Under the pieces are notes generated by a model. That model searched no databases. It saw nothing but the letters and a program-made list of their open reading frames with translations, and was not told the origin of the DNA. 64,000 nt of DNA from JAKAWQ01 sp963745975 (GTDB lineage: Bacteria > Pseudomonadota > Alphaproteobacteria > Acetobacterales > Acetobacteraceae), in contig CAVUZJ010000018.1 in assembly GCA_963745975.1 (NCBI GenBank), forward strand, positions 124,001 to 188,000, read 5' to 3'. The stretch's first letter is position 1; each line of letters starts with the position of its first letter. Below, one piece after another: positions 16,415 to 24,631 of the stretch. Both the position numbers and the translations under genes were made by a program.

Positions 16415-17302
16415 TCAGTTCTTCAGTTCTTCCGAGCCCAGGTTCCACTTGGCAAGGATCCTCGCATATGTGCCGTTGGCCTGCAGCTTCTTCAACGCCG
16501 CCTGGAGCTTCTGTTGCAGCGCGCTGTCGTCCTTTCGAAGCGCGATGCCCACCTCCTTGGGTTTGATGCCCTGAAACGCCATAGAAGTCTTCGTGGGCTG
16601 CTTTTGGACGTAGTAGGCCATGATCGGCGCGTCGCCCACGACCACGTCGGCCCGGCCGTTCAACAGTTGGGCAAAGGCATCTGCGATCGTATTGAAGGTC
16701 CTCACATCGACCGGCTTCTTGCCCGCCTTCGTGCATGCGGCACTCTGCTGCTCGACGACCGTCTGATACACGGACCCGAGCAGCTCGGCCGCGTCCAGAC
16801 CACAAATGTCGCCTGGACCCTTTACTTGCTTCGGGTTTCCGTACTGGACCGCCGCGCCTTCGCTGTCGAGCCGGTACGGGACGAAGTTCACGACGTTCTG
16901 CCGCGCGGGCGTGATGTCGACCGAGCTGCAGGCAGCGTCGATCCGCCCGGCGTTCAACGCGGCGATCAGGCTGCCGAAGTCGAGGTTCGACCAGGTCGCT
17001 TTCGCGCCCATCGCCTGCGCGAGCGCATTGCACAGCTCGTAGTCGGACCCTGACATCTTTCCATCGATCATGACCTGGCCGGGCGGCTCGGTGAAGTCGG
17101 CGCCGAACGCGATCGCCGCATCTCTGGCGGCAGCACTGCTGCGCGCCGTGCTGCCCGCGATCGCCAGCATGACGATCGCCGAGCCCACCACGAAGCGGCG
17201 AGACCACGGCGATCTCTCCCCTTTTGGCGACACGGGCTCTTCGTGGCTTCGGCGGATGGCGATCATCCCAGACCTTGCAGCCGCAGTCTCGGGCGCAGTC
17301 AT
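16415..17302 (-). CDS. polar amino acid ABC transporter substrate-binding protein
   Basis: A 295-residue periplasmic binding protein (SBP_bac_3 type) that delivers a polar amino acid or related compound to the permease. A long basic N-terminal leader precedes the export signal (FVVGSAIVMLAIAGSTARS). Then come DYELCNALAQAMGAKATW, FGSLIAALNAGRIDAACSSV and GRADVVVGDAPIMAYYV, all family-typical. Three or four cysteines in the mature part suggest disulfides. The start at 17300-17302 is supported by a GGAGG eight bases upstream; an upstream in-frame ATG at 17344 lacks this. It opens the operon that continues to the permease, ATPase, propeller and aminotransferase-fold genes. Confidence 0.91.
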   Translation of the reverse strand: MTAPETAAARSGMIAIRRSHEEPVSPKGERSPWSRRFVVGSAIVMLAIAGSTARSSAAARDAAIAFGADFTEPPGQVMIDGKMSGSDYELCNALAQAMGAKATWSNLDFGSLIAALNAGRIDAACSSVDITPARQNVVNFVPYRLDSEGAAVQYGNPKQVKGPGDICGLDAAELLGSVYQTVVEQQSAACTKAGKKPVDVRTFNTIADAFAQLLNGRADVVVGDAPIMAYYVQKQPTKTSMAFQGIKPKEVGIALRKDDSALQQKLQAALKKLQANGTYARILAKWNLGSEELKN

Positions 17303-17359
17303 GTCCAACCCTCCAGGTCCTTTCGGGACGTTTCGCTTCGGCAATCGGTAGCGTAAGCG

Positions 17360-17388
17360 AACATGCTATGGTCGTCGGGACTGGTCAA
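17360..17388 (-). promoter_or_regulatory. candidate sigma70 promoter for the amino acid ABC operon
   Basis: On the minus strand TTGACC (17388-17383) is followed after 17 bases by CATGTT (17365-17360), about 58 bases before the solute-binding protein start. The -35 is good and the -10 weak. Confidence 0.4.
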
Positions 17389-17504
17389 CCGGCCCTGGGG
17401 GCGCCCGGTGGCCGGTCTGTTCGGGACCAGGGCCTATAGCTCGGCGTGCAGGTCAGGTGACTTCATCCAGCCAAGGCAGCGGCGCGGATGACGGGAACGA
17501 AGCT

Positions 17505-17810
17505 CTACCCCACCTCTCCGAGCCTGAGATTCCAACGTGTCATGCGTACGGTCGAAAGGATGCCGGACCGGGTCCATGGGTCAGCCGCGAGGCGTTCGTC
17601 GATTTCGTCCGCGTCGTCGGCCCGGAATACGAGGAGGACCTCGCCGGTCCCCTCGAGCGGTCCGCCCAGGCGGGCGAGGCCTTCGGCCTCCAGTGCGTTC
17701 ATGAAGAGCCGATGGCCCTCCCAATCGGGCTGCGATTCGAGCGGCTTTCGGGGATCATAGGGTGGGCCATACCGGCGGATCACAACGAAGAGACTTCTTC
17801 CACTTTCCAT
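17505..17810 (-). CDS. YciI-like protein (YCII-related domain)
   Basis: A 101-residue single-domain protein of the YCII-related family, a ferredoxin-like dimeric fold related to small muconolactone-isomerase-like enzymes. Typical features are the N-terminal SLFVVIRRYGPPYD strand, HRLFMNALEAEGLARLGGPL with the conserved His region, GEVLLVFRADDADEIDERLA, and DPWTRSGILSTVRMTRWN near the C-terminus. Many members have unknown function; some dechlorinate chlorohydroquinones or act on lactones. It lies about 200 bases upstream of the ABC operon on the same strand, but the promoter-like site between them suggests separate transcription. Confidence 0.8.
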   Translation of the reverse strand: MESGRSLFVVIRRYGPPYDPRKPLESQPDWEGHRLFMNALEAEGLARLGGPLEGTGEVLLVFRADDADEIDERLAADPWTRSGILSTVRMTRWNLRLGEVG

Positions 17811-18020
17811 CGTGCCTCCCGCTTTTATGAGCGGCCGTCTTGCCTCTTGTTTCGAAGCCGCGCCGGACGAGCCATGATCATAGATGGTTTATGCGGAGAG
17901 TGAGAAGCTGAGCCGGAGCCGTCTGAATGACGCAAGCAGCTTCTACATCCCGGTGACGCTACGGCCTGGAATTTCCGGCACTCCCTCGCGCCGCCCGGGG
18001 AGGCGGCGCAGGATGAAGCC

Positions 18021-19229
18021 ATGGACGCGATCGGGATCGATCTCGGCACGTCGGACGTGAAGGCGGTCCTGCTCGGCGAAGAGGGCGCGGTGCGGGCGGA
18101 GGCCACGGCGCCGCTTTCGCTCTCGCACCCCGCGCCGCTCCGGAGCGAGCAGGTGCCGAAGGATTGGTGGGCGGCGACCGGCGCGGCGATGGCCGGCCTT
18201 CGCGGGCGGGCGGATCTTTCGCGGGTGCGCGCGGTCGGGCTTGCGGGGCAGATGCACGGTGCGGTGCTGCTGGACCGCGCGGAAAGAGTGCTGCGCCCGG
18301 CGATTCTCTGGAACGACGGGCGCTCGGGCGCGGAATGCGCTTCACTCGATCCGCTCGCGCGGCGGATCGCGGGCAATCCGGCCATGCCCGGCTTCACCGC
18401 GCCGAAGCTACTGTGGGTGCGGCGCCATGAACCGGAGATATTCGCCGCGACCGCGCGCGTGCTGCTGCCGAAGGACTGGCTCCGGCTTCGCATGACGGGC
18501 GAAGCGGTCACCGACATGTCGGACGCATCGGGGACGCTGTGGCTGGATGTCGCGGCGCGGCGCTGGTCGGCCGAGCTTCTGGCGGCGTGCGGGCTTTCCG
18601 AGCGGGCGATGCCGCTTCTGGCGGAAGGGACCGAGGCTACGGGCGCGGTGCGGGGCGAGGTCGCGCGCGCGTGGGGGATTGCGGAGGGCGCGGTGGTCGC
18701 GGCCGGGGGCGGCGACAATGCGCCGGCTTCGGTGGGGCTCGGCTGCATAGCGCCTGGGGCGGGGCGGCCGGGACTCCTGGGGCCGGTGTTCCTTCCGTAT
18801 CTCGCCGGGGAGCGGACGCCGCATAACGACCCGACCGCGACGGGCGTGTTCTTCGGGCTCGAGACGGCGACGACGCGCGCGGATCTCACCCGCGCGGTGC
18901 TCGAGGGCGTTGCCTTCGCGCTCGCCGACGGGCTCGACGCGCTGGAAGAGAAGGGTGGGCGGATCGCAGCATTTTCGGTGACGGGCGGCGGGGCGCGAAG
19001 CGCGCTCTGGGGCCGCATTCTCGCAGCCGCGCTCGGGCGGCGGCTCGTCTATCACGAGGGCGGCGATGTCGGGCCCGCCCTCGGCGCGGCACGGCTCGGG
19101 CTGATCGCGGCGGGGGCCGGGACGGCGAGCGAGATCTGCGCGGCGCCGAAGGTCACGCACGTGCAGGAGCCGGAGGCCGAGCTCACGGAGGGATTGGCGC
19201 GCCGGCGGGCGCTTTTCCGCAGGCTCTAG
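18021..19229 (+). CDS. FGGY-family carbohydrate kinase (xylulokinase-like), internally shortened
   Basis: A 402-residue xylulokinase-like protein; XylB proteins are usually about 480 residues. The N-terminal ATP-binding half is good: AIGIDLGTSDVKAVLL, GLAGQMHGAVLLD, ILWNDGRSGAEC, LPKDWLRLRMTG and the catalytic Asp232 in GGGDNAPAS. Directly after this, GLGCIAPGAGRPGLLGP runs straight into FLPYLAGERTPHNDPTA. Roughly 75 residues are missing, including the segment that carries the LSLGTSG phosphate-binding motif in normal enzymes. The rest (VTGGGARSALWG, GGDVGPALGAARLG) is intact. The reading frame is preserved, so this is an in-frame deletion or a divergent form. No pentose isomerase or transporter gene flanks it. 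Catalysis is doubtful. Confidence 0.82.
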   Translation: MDAIGIDLGTSDVKAVLLGEEGAVRAEATAPLSLSHPAPLRSEQVPKDWWAATGAAMAGLRGRADLSRVRAVGLAGQMHGAVLLDRAERVLRPAILWNDGRSGAECASLDPLARRIAGNPAMPGFTAPKLLWVRRHEPEIFAATARVLLPKDWLRLRMTGEAVTDMSDASGTLWLDVAARRWSAELLAACGLSERAMPLLAEGTEATGAVRGEVARAWGIAEGAVVAAGGGDNAPASVGLGCIAPGAGRPGLLGPVFLPYLAGERTPHNDPTATGVFFGLETATTRADLTRAVLEGVAFALADGLDALEEKGGRIAAFSVTGGGARSALWGRILAAALGRRLVYHEGGDVGPALGAARLGLIAAGAGTASEICAAPKVTHVQEPEAELTEGLARRRALFRRL

Positions 19230-19234
19230 CCGGA

Positions 19235-19266
19235 GCTACACGCGGCGTTTGCCGCGCGGCTGTAGC
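19235..19266 (+). terminator. stem-loop after the xylulokinase-like gene
   Basis: GCTACA (19235-19240) and TGTAGC (19261-19266) flank an inner CGCGGC/GCCGCG stem with a GTTT loop and a short bulge. It lies five bases after the stop codon. No U tract follows, so termination is likely but not certain. Confidence 0.5.
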
Positions 19267-19411
19267 GAGGCTGCCGCCCTTGCGGGAGCTTGAACCGGCG
19301 GGCGAAAGCGTCGAAGGTGAGCCAGGCGGGTCGGGCCCTGTTGTCGGGAGCTTGGGCCTGCCGAATTCGGGAAAACGAGACCGGGACGCCGGCCGAAAAA
19401 GGGGAAACGCG

Positions 19412-20446
19412 ATGCAGACCGGAAGACTTTCTCGCCGCGCGCTGGTCTCGGGCGCCACCGTTCTCGGGGTCGCGAGCATGGTTCGGCGCGCCGCGGCCGC
19501 GCCGCTCGCTATCCGCGTCGGCTGGGCGACCATGCCGGGCCACCTGATCCCGGTTCTGTTCGCGAACCCTCCCCAGCAGGGCCTCCGGCACTACGGCAAA
19601 TCCTATACGGTGCGGCCGATCCTGTTTCGCGGCTCCTCGCCCCAGCTCACGGCGATGGCAGGCGACGAGCTCGACTTCTTCGCCTCCGCCGCCTCGACGC
19701 TTGCACTCGGCGTCACCAACGCGCATCTCGACCTCCAAGTCGTCTCGGACATCATCCAGGACGGCGTGCCCGGCTGGCACTCGGACACCTGGCTCGTGAA
19801 AAAAGACGGCCCGATCCGCAAGATCGAGGACCTCAAGGGCAAGCGGATCGCCACCAACGCCATCGGGTCCGCCTCCGACACCGCGATGCGCGCGCTCCTG
19901 CTCGAGCACGGGCTGCGTGATAGGCGCAATTACGTAACGATCCAGGCCTCCTTCACCGCCATGCCCTCGCTCCTCGAGAAGGGCGAGGTCGATTGCGCGA
20001 TCATTCTGATGCCAGAGCTCGCCGAGATGCTGAGGGGCGGGAAGTACCGCGCCCTCTTCGACGCGCGTGACATCTTCGGCGCCTCGGAGACCGTCTTCCT
20101 TGCCGCGCGCGCCTCCTATCTCAGGAAGAACAGAGAAGCGGTCGCCGATTTTACGGAGGATTGGGTCCGCTCGCGCCGGTGGTTCATGGCGCCGGCGAAC
20201 CATGCGGCGGCGATCGGCATCATCGCCCGCTTCATGCATCTTCCGGAATCCGAACTCGAATATGTCTTCACCCACGAGGACTATTACCGCGACCCGTGGA
20301 GCCGGCCGAACATTCCGGGCGTGCAAACGCCGATCGACATCGCGCACCGGATCGGCGTGCTCAAGGAGGCCATCACGGTGGCGCCGGCGCACGCGGACCT
20401 CAGCTTCCTCGACGAGGCGAAGAAGCGGATCACGGAACCCTCATGA
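19412..20446 (+). CDS. NMT1/SsuA-type ABC transporter substrate-binding protein
   Basis: A 344-residue periplasmic binding protein of the NMT1/SsuA superfamily (thiamine precursors, nitrate, sulfonates, taurine and relatives). The N-terminus has a twin-arginine-like signal (LSRRALVSGATVLGVASM with basic residues before it), so Tat export is likely. Further segments are DLQVVSDIIQDGVPGWHSDTW, IRKIEDLKGKRIATNAIGS, and LLEKGEVDCAIILMPELAEM. The ATG at 19412 is preceded by an AAAAAGGGG stretch; the longer open frame upstream is rejected. It overlaps the ATPase start by ATGA and is the first of five coupled genes. The ligand is unknown. Confidence 0.87.
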   Translation: MQTGRLSRRALVSGATVLGVASMVRRAAAAPLAIRVGWATMPGHLIPVLFANPPQQGLRHYGKSYTVRPILFRGSSPQLTAMAGDELDFFASAASTLALGVTNAHLDLQVVSDIIQDGVPGWHSDTWLVKKDGPIRKIEDLKGKRIATNAIGSASDTAMRALLLEHGLRDRRNYVTIQASFTAMPSLLEKGEVDCAIILMPELAEMLRGGKYRALFDARDIFGASETVFLAARASYLRKNREAVADFTEDWVRSRRWFMAPANHAAAIGIIARFMHLPESELEYVFTHEDYYRDPWSRPNIPGVQTPIDIAHRIGVLKEAITVAPAHADLSFLDEAKKRITEPS

Positions 20447-21267
20447 ACGACGTGCCGGCGCGGCCCGCCGAGGAAGCGGGGATCGTCATCGAGCACCTCT
20501 CGCACACCTATGCACCCGAGGCGGGGACGGGGGTGCTGGCGCTCGACGACGTTTCGCTCACGGTGAAGCGGGGAAGCTTCCACGCTTTGCTCGGGCCAAG
20601 CGGTTGCGGCAAGAGCACCCTCCTCTTTTGCATCGGCGGGTTCCTGCCGCTTCAGGCCGGGCGGATCCGCACGGCACGCGGGCCGGTCACCGGGCCGGGG
20701 CCGGAGCGCGGCGTGGTCTTTCAGAACTTCGCCCTGTTCCCCTGGAAGACGGTGCGCGAGAACGTGCTCTACGGCATCGGCAAGCGCGGCATCCGCGGGA
20801 CGGCGGCAAGAGAGATTGCGCAGCACTTCATCGATCTCGTCCATCTCACCGGCTTCGAGGGAAGCTTTCCCTCGCAGCTCTCGGGCGGGATGCAGCAGCG
20901 CGCGGCGCTGGCCCGCACGCTCGCCGCCGAGCCGGACGTCCTGCTCATGGACGAGCCGTTCGGCGCGCTCGACGCGCAGACGCGCCGGATCATGCAGGAG
21001 GAGCTGCTGGCGATCTGGCGGCAGACGGAGAAGACGGTCGTCTTCGTCACCCACGACGTCGCCGAGGCGGTCTATCTCGCGGACGCGATCTCGGTGATGA
21101 GCGCGCGGCCCGGGCGCATCCGCGAGACCGTGGCGGCCGGCTTCAACCGCGACCCCGATCCGGCTGTGGTCAGGCGCCCGGCCTTCACCGACCTGGTCGA
21201 GCTTCTCTGGGAGCTGGTCAAGAGCGAGGTGGAGGCGTGCCGTCCGGCTTTGGCGAGCGTCGCGTGA
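20443..21267 (+). CDS. ABC transporter ATP-binding protein (SsuB/TauB-like)
   Basis: A 274-residue ATPase of the nitrate/sulfonate/taurine-type import subfamily. Walker A is GPSGCGKST, Q-loop FQNFALFPWKTVREN, signature LSGGMQQRAALARTLAA, Walker B LLMDEPFGALDAQTR, and H-loop FVTHDVAEAVYLADAI. The PFGALDAQTR and LFPWKTV forms are diagnostic of this subfamily. The ATG at 20443 overlaps the binding-protein stop, and the 3' end overlaps the first permease through GTGA, so stoichiometry is probably set by translational coupling. Confidence 0.94.
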   Translation: MNDVPARPAEEAGIVIEHLSHTYAPEAGTGVLALDDVSLTVKRGSFHALLGPSGCGKSTLLFCIGGFLPLQAGRIRTARGPVTGPGPERGVVFQNFALFPWKTVRENVLYGIGKRGIRGTAAREIAQHFIDLVHLTGFEGSFPSQLSGGMQQRAALARTLAAEPDVLLMDEPFGALDAQTRRIMQEELLAIWRQTEKTVVFVTHDVAEAVYLADAISVMSARPGRIRETVAAGFNRDPDPAVVRRPAFTDLVELLWELVKSEVEACRPALASVA

Positions 21268-22007
21268 GGGGAATATTCGTCCGCTATGCGCCGCTCTTGA
21301 TCATTGCCCTGATCTGGGAGGCGGTCACGCGGCTCGGCCTCGTCTCCGGCACGCTGCTGCCGCCCTTCTCCACGGTTCTTGTCTCGTTCGTGACGCTGCT
21401 GCGCGACGGCACCCTCGTTCCCAATGCGCTCGCCTCGCTCATGCGCGGCGCGGCGGGGCTCGCGCTCGCGATCGCCGGGGGATCGGCACTCGGCGCGGGA
21501 ATGGCGCTCAGCCCGCGCGTCGATACCGCGGTGGGCCCGCTCGTGCAGGCCTTCTACCCGCTGCCGAAAACCGCGCTGGTGCCGCTGGTGATGGTCTGGT
21601 TCGGCCTCGGCGATACGGCGAAGATCGTGCTGATCTTCCTGGGCTGCCTGCTGCCCGTGATCCTCGGCACCTATTACGGGATCAAGGGCGTTGACCGCGT
21701 GCTCGCCTGGTCGGCGCGGAGCCTCGGCGCCTCGCGCCGCGAAGTGGTGCGGGAGGTCCTGTTCCCCGCCGCCATGCCGCAGATCCTGACCGGGCTGCGC
21801 ACGGCCACGGCCTTCGCGTTCCTGCTGATGGTCGCCTCCGAGCTGATCATCGCCAATAACGGGCTTGGCTATCTGATCGGCTCGCTCGGCGACGATGGTG
21901 CTTACCCCGCGATGTTCGCTTCGATCCTCACGGTCACCGCCCTCGGCTTCCTTGCCGACCGTGGGTTCGCCGCACTTTCGCGCCGCCTGCTGCGCTGGCG
22001 CGCGTGA
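21264..22007 (+). CDS. ABC transporter permease 1 (SsuC/TauC-like)
   Basis: A 247-residue inner-membrane permease with about six membrane segments. The EAA motif for ATPase docking is SARSLGASRREVVREVLFPA, followed by AMPQILTGLRTATAFAFLLM. FYPLPKTALVPLVMVWFGLG is the usual family loop. The start is GTG at 21264, overlapping the ATPase stop; a run-on frame upstream is antisense and shadow sequence. A second permease of the same family follows with a GTGA overlap, so this transporter probably uses a heterodimeric membrane domain. Confidence 0.9.
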   Translation: MRGIFVRYAPLLIIALIWEAVTRLGLVSGTLLPPFSTVLVSFVTLLRDGTLVPNALASLMRGAAGLALAIAGGSALGAGMALSPRVDTAVGPLVQAFYPLPKTALVPLVMVWFGLGDTAKIVLIFLGCLLPVILGTYYGIKGVDRVLAWSARSLGASRREVVREVLFPAAMPQILTGLRTATAFAFLLMVASELIIANNGLGYLIGSLGDDGAYPAMFASILTVTALGFLADRGFAALSRRLLRWRA

Positions 22008-22786
22008 GCGGGAGCAGCAAGCTCAAGCGGCTCCGCCGGGCCGCGCTTCGCTCGGTCTCCTTCCTCGTGCTGCTGGCGCTGTGGGAGATCGCGAGCCGGT
22101 TCGATTTGATCCGCCCGTTCCTGCTGCCGCCGCTCACCTCGGTTCTCGCCCGGCTCGAGAGCGATCTCGTCTCCGGCGCCTTCGCGCTCAATGCCGGGCT
22201 CACGCTCTACCGCACGCTCACGGGCTTCGCGCTCGCCTCGCTGGTCGGCGTCCCGCTCGGCATCCTGATCTCGCGCCACCGCCTCGTGGGCTGGTTCGTC
22301 GAGCCGATCGTCTCGGTGGGATTCCCGATGCCGACGATCGCCTTCCTGCCGATCTTCATGCTCTGGTTCGGCGTCTTCGATCTTTCGAAGATCGTGATGA
22401 CGGCGTTCTCCGCCGTCTTCACCGTGATCGCCGCGGCGGATGGGGGAACGCGCGGCGTCGAGCGGCACCTGGTGTGGTCGGCCGAGAGCCTCGGCGCGCG
22501 GCATGGCGATGTGTTCCTCGAGGTGATGCTGCCGGCGGCGATGCCGCAGATCCTGACCGGCTTGCAGGTGGCGCTGCCGCTTGCGCTGATCGTCGAGGTG
22601 GCCTCGGAAATGCTGATGGGCGGCGCCGGCCTCGGGGGCATGATGGTGCAGGCGGCGAGCTATGCCGATTCGGCGGGCGTCTATGCGGGCATCGTCGAGA
22701 CCGCCGCGGTGGGCGCCGTGGCGGTTGCCCTCATGGCGCGGCTGCGCCGGCGTGTGCTGCGCTGGCACCCGGAAGCCGCGCGATGA
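22004..22786 (+). CDS. ABC transporter permease 2 (SsuC/TauC-like)
   Basis: A 260-residue permease, paralogous to the preceding one, with an EAA loop SAESLGARHGDVFLEVMLPA and AMPQILTGLQVALPLALIVE. VGFPMPTIAFLPIFMLWFGV replaces the permease 1 loop. The shared AMPQILTGL element suggests the two arose by duplication. GTG start at 22004 overlaps the permease 1 stop, and the 3' end overlaps the next gene by ATGA. Two unequal permeases in one operon are less common in this family than a homodimer, which may reflect a larger or unusual substrate. Confidence 0.9.
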   Translation: MSGSSKLKRLRRAALRSVSFLVLLALWEIASRFDLIRPFLLPPLTSVLARLESDLVSGAFALNAGLTLYRTLTGFALASLVGVPLGILISRHRLVGWFVEPIVSVGFPMPTIAFLPIFMLWFGVFDLSKIVMTAFSAVFTVIAAADGGTRGVERHLVWSAESLGARHGDVFLEVMLPAAMPQILTGLQVALPLALIVEVASEMLMGGAGLGGMMVQAASYADSAGVYAGIVETAAVGAVAVALMARLRRRVLRWHPEAAR

Positions 22787-23400
22787 GCGAACGGCTTTTC
22801 TACGCGCTCGACCGGATGCCGCGCGCCGCCGTTGCCGACCGGCTGCCCTCGGTGCCGCTGGGCGCGGCGCCCATTCATTTCGGTACAGAACCGATGCCGC
22901 CGGACGCGATGCCCAAAGGCGGCGATCATGCGGCGCGGCTCGAGGCGGCGCGCGCCTGGCTCGTCGGGCAGTGCGGCGCTTACGCGCCGCTCCGCGCGCG
23001 CTTCGTCGCTTCCTATTTCGCGTGGATCGCGGCCGAGATCGCGGCGCATCGGGACGCGCTTGCCGCGCGCCTCGGGCGCTTCGGCGGACTGTACGCGCCG
23101 GAAGACTGGGCGTGGTCCGCGCTCAGGCCCCTGCCCCGCGCGCTCGTGCCGGAACCGGTGGACTTCGCCTTCTGGGACGGCGCGGCGCTGACCGCCATTC
23201 TGCTCGGCGAGACGAAGGCGCCGGAGAACGTGCCCACGATCCGCCTCGCTGCGGGTGATCTCGGCCCCGGCCTCGGCGCGCGATTTCCCGAGGCGTGGGG
23301 CGGATTCTGGCGCGGCGAGGTGCTGCCGGTGACGCCGTTCCGCCGGCCGATCCCACCCGCCGAAGCCGATCAGATGTCGATCGTCATCTCGAGCACGTAG
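22783..23400 (+). CDS. protein of unknown function coupled to the ABC transporter
   Basis: I do not recognise this 205-residue soluble protein. It is Ala/Arg-rich, without signal peptide or membrane segment. The start ATG overlaps the permease 2 stop (ATGA), so it is the fifth coupled gene of the operon. Its C-terminal half contains PVDFAFWDGAALTAILLGET followed by K, a beta-strand pair ending in ETK that loosely resembles the D-Xn-ExK core of PD-(D/E)XK-fold proteins. This resemblance is weak and by eye only; an enzyme or chaperone for the transported ligand is equally possible. Its last 31 bases overlap the convergent LVIVD-protein gene. Confidence 0.62.
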   Translation: MSERLFYALDRMPRAAVADRLPSVPLGAAPIHFGTEPMPPDAMPKGGDHAARLEAARAWLVGQCGAYAPLRARFVASYFAWIAAEIAAHRDALAARLGRFGGLYAPEDWAWSALRPLPRALVPEPVDFAFWDGAALTAILLGETKAPENVPTIRLAAGDLGPGLGARFPEAWGGFWRGEVLPVTPFRRPIPPAEADQMSIVISST

Positions 23401-24587
23401 AGCCCGCCGGCGAACCGATCGACGGCGTAGACCACGCGGTTCTCGTCCACGTACACGTCGTTGATCTGCACGGAAGGGACGCGCGAGCCGGCGGGCGGCT
23501 CCGGGACGTAATGGGCGATCTCGCGCGGCTGGAACGGGTTCGTGATGTCGTGCACGCGAAGCCCGCCGTTGAAATAGGTGCCGAACACCGTGCGGTCCGA
23601 GCGGAAGGCGGGCCCCGGCCGGTTCTCGTGCAGATTGTGCGCGCCGTAGCGGCCGCCGCGATGGATGTGCTCCTCGGGCGGCGGCAACGGCAGGGTGGCG
23701 ATCGGCACGAGGTTGCTCTCGAGCCGCGCATCGAGGACCCAGGCGAGCTTCGGCCAGTCCTTGCCGTCGTCCTGCACGCACTCGTCCGACACGATGAAGA
23801 GCTCGCGCGAGAAGAGCGGCAGCACCGTGTGCGTGAAGCCGGGGAAAGGAGGATGGGGATTCCAGTGCCCGACCATGCGCGGCGCGCCGATATCGGAGAT
23901 ATCGAGCACGACGGCGCCGCCGTCGAGATAGCCGACATAGGCGCGGTCCGGCCGCTCGGGGTAAACGTTGGTGTTGTGCGCGCGAAAGCCCGAGTTTAAG
24001 CGGGGATGGCGCGGCGGCGGGGGTGCCGCGTCTGCCTCGGCGGTTCCGGGATACCACCAGCGACCGAGCTCGCGCGGCCGCGCCGGGTCGGCGACGTCGA
24101 GCGCGCGATAGCATTGGTCGTCGCGCTGGTTGCGCGGGATGAAGTCGGCGGCGCCGCCGGCAAAATGGATCGTCTTGCCGTCGACGAACCAGAGCTGGTG
24201 CACGCCGCGCGAATGCGGTCCCGAGCAATCGAAATAGGAGATGCGCTTCGGGCTTTCGGGAGTGGCGATGTCGAAGAGCTCGATTCCGGCGGGCGTCTGG
24301 CCGGGCGTTGCGGTCTGATAGGCGACCGCCATCACGTCGCCCACGACCTCGAGGGAGTTGGAGCGCACGGTCCGGTGCGGCAGGTCGGTCTGCACGGCCA
24401 CCTTCGGCTTGCGCGGGTCGGTGACGTCGACGCCGGTGAAGTTCTTCGGGGCCGATTCGTGCGCGAGCCAGAGGATGCGCCGCCCGTCGCGCGCGAGCTG
24501 GAGGCTCATGCCTTCGCCGATGCCGCCGAAGCCGGCGAGCCGGTCCTCGGCCAGGAGCCGCATGTTGAGCGCTTCCGCTTGCGCCAT
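23370..24587 (-). CDS. LVIVD-repeat beta-propeller protein
   Basis: A 405-residue protein built from repeats of the LVIVD type, each containing a strand ending in a hydrophobic-D-(I/V) pattern: VDVTDPRKPKVAVQTDL, ELFDIATPESPKRISYF, LDVADPARPRELGRW, LDISDIGAPRMVGHW and VHDITNPFQPREIAHYV. These predict a beta-propeller. Several histidines and a HIHRGGRYGAHNLHEN segment could bind metal. No signal peptide is seen. The ATG at 24587 has a GGGAGGAA nearby. Its biochemical role is unknown. It is divergent from a CobW-family GTPase with only 44 bases between, so the two may share control. Confidence 0.8.
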   Translation of the reverse strand: MAQAEALNMRLLAEDRLAGFGGIGEGMSLQLARDGRRILWLAHESAPKNFTGVDVTDPRKPKVAVQTDLPHRTVRSNSLEVVGDVMAVAYQTATPGQTPAGIELFDIATPESPKRISYFDCSGPHSRGVHQLWFVDGKTIHFAGGAADFIPRNQRDDQCYRALDVADPARPRELGRWWYPGTAEADAAPPPPRHPRLNSGFRAHNTNVYPERPDRAYVGYLDGGAVVLDISDIGAPRMVGHWNPHPPFPGFTHTVLPLFSRELFIVSDECVQDDGKDWPKLAWVLDARLESNLVPIATLPLPPPEEHIHRGGRYGAHNLHENRPGPAFRSDRTVFGTYFNGGLRVHDITNPFQPREIAHYVPEPPAGSRVPSVQINDVYVDENRVVYAVDRFAGGLYVLEMTIDI

Positions 24588-24631
24588 CGGGGCATTCCTC
24601 CCACTCTGAGCGTGATCGCGCGGGAGGATGG

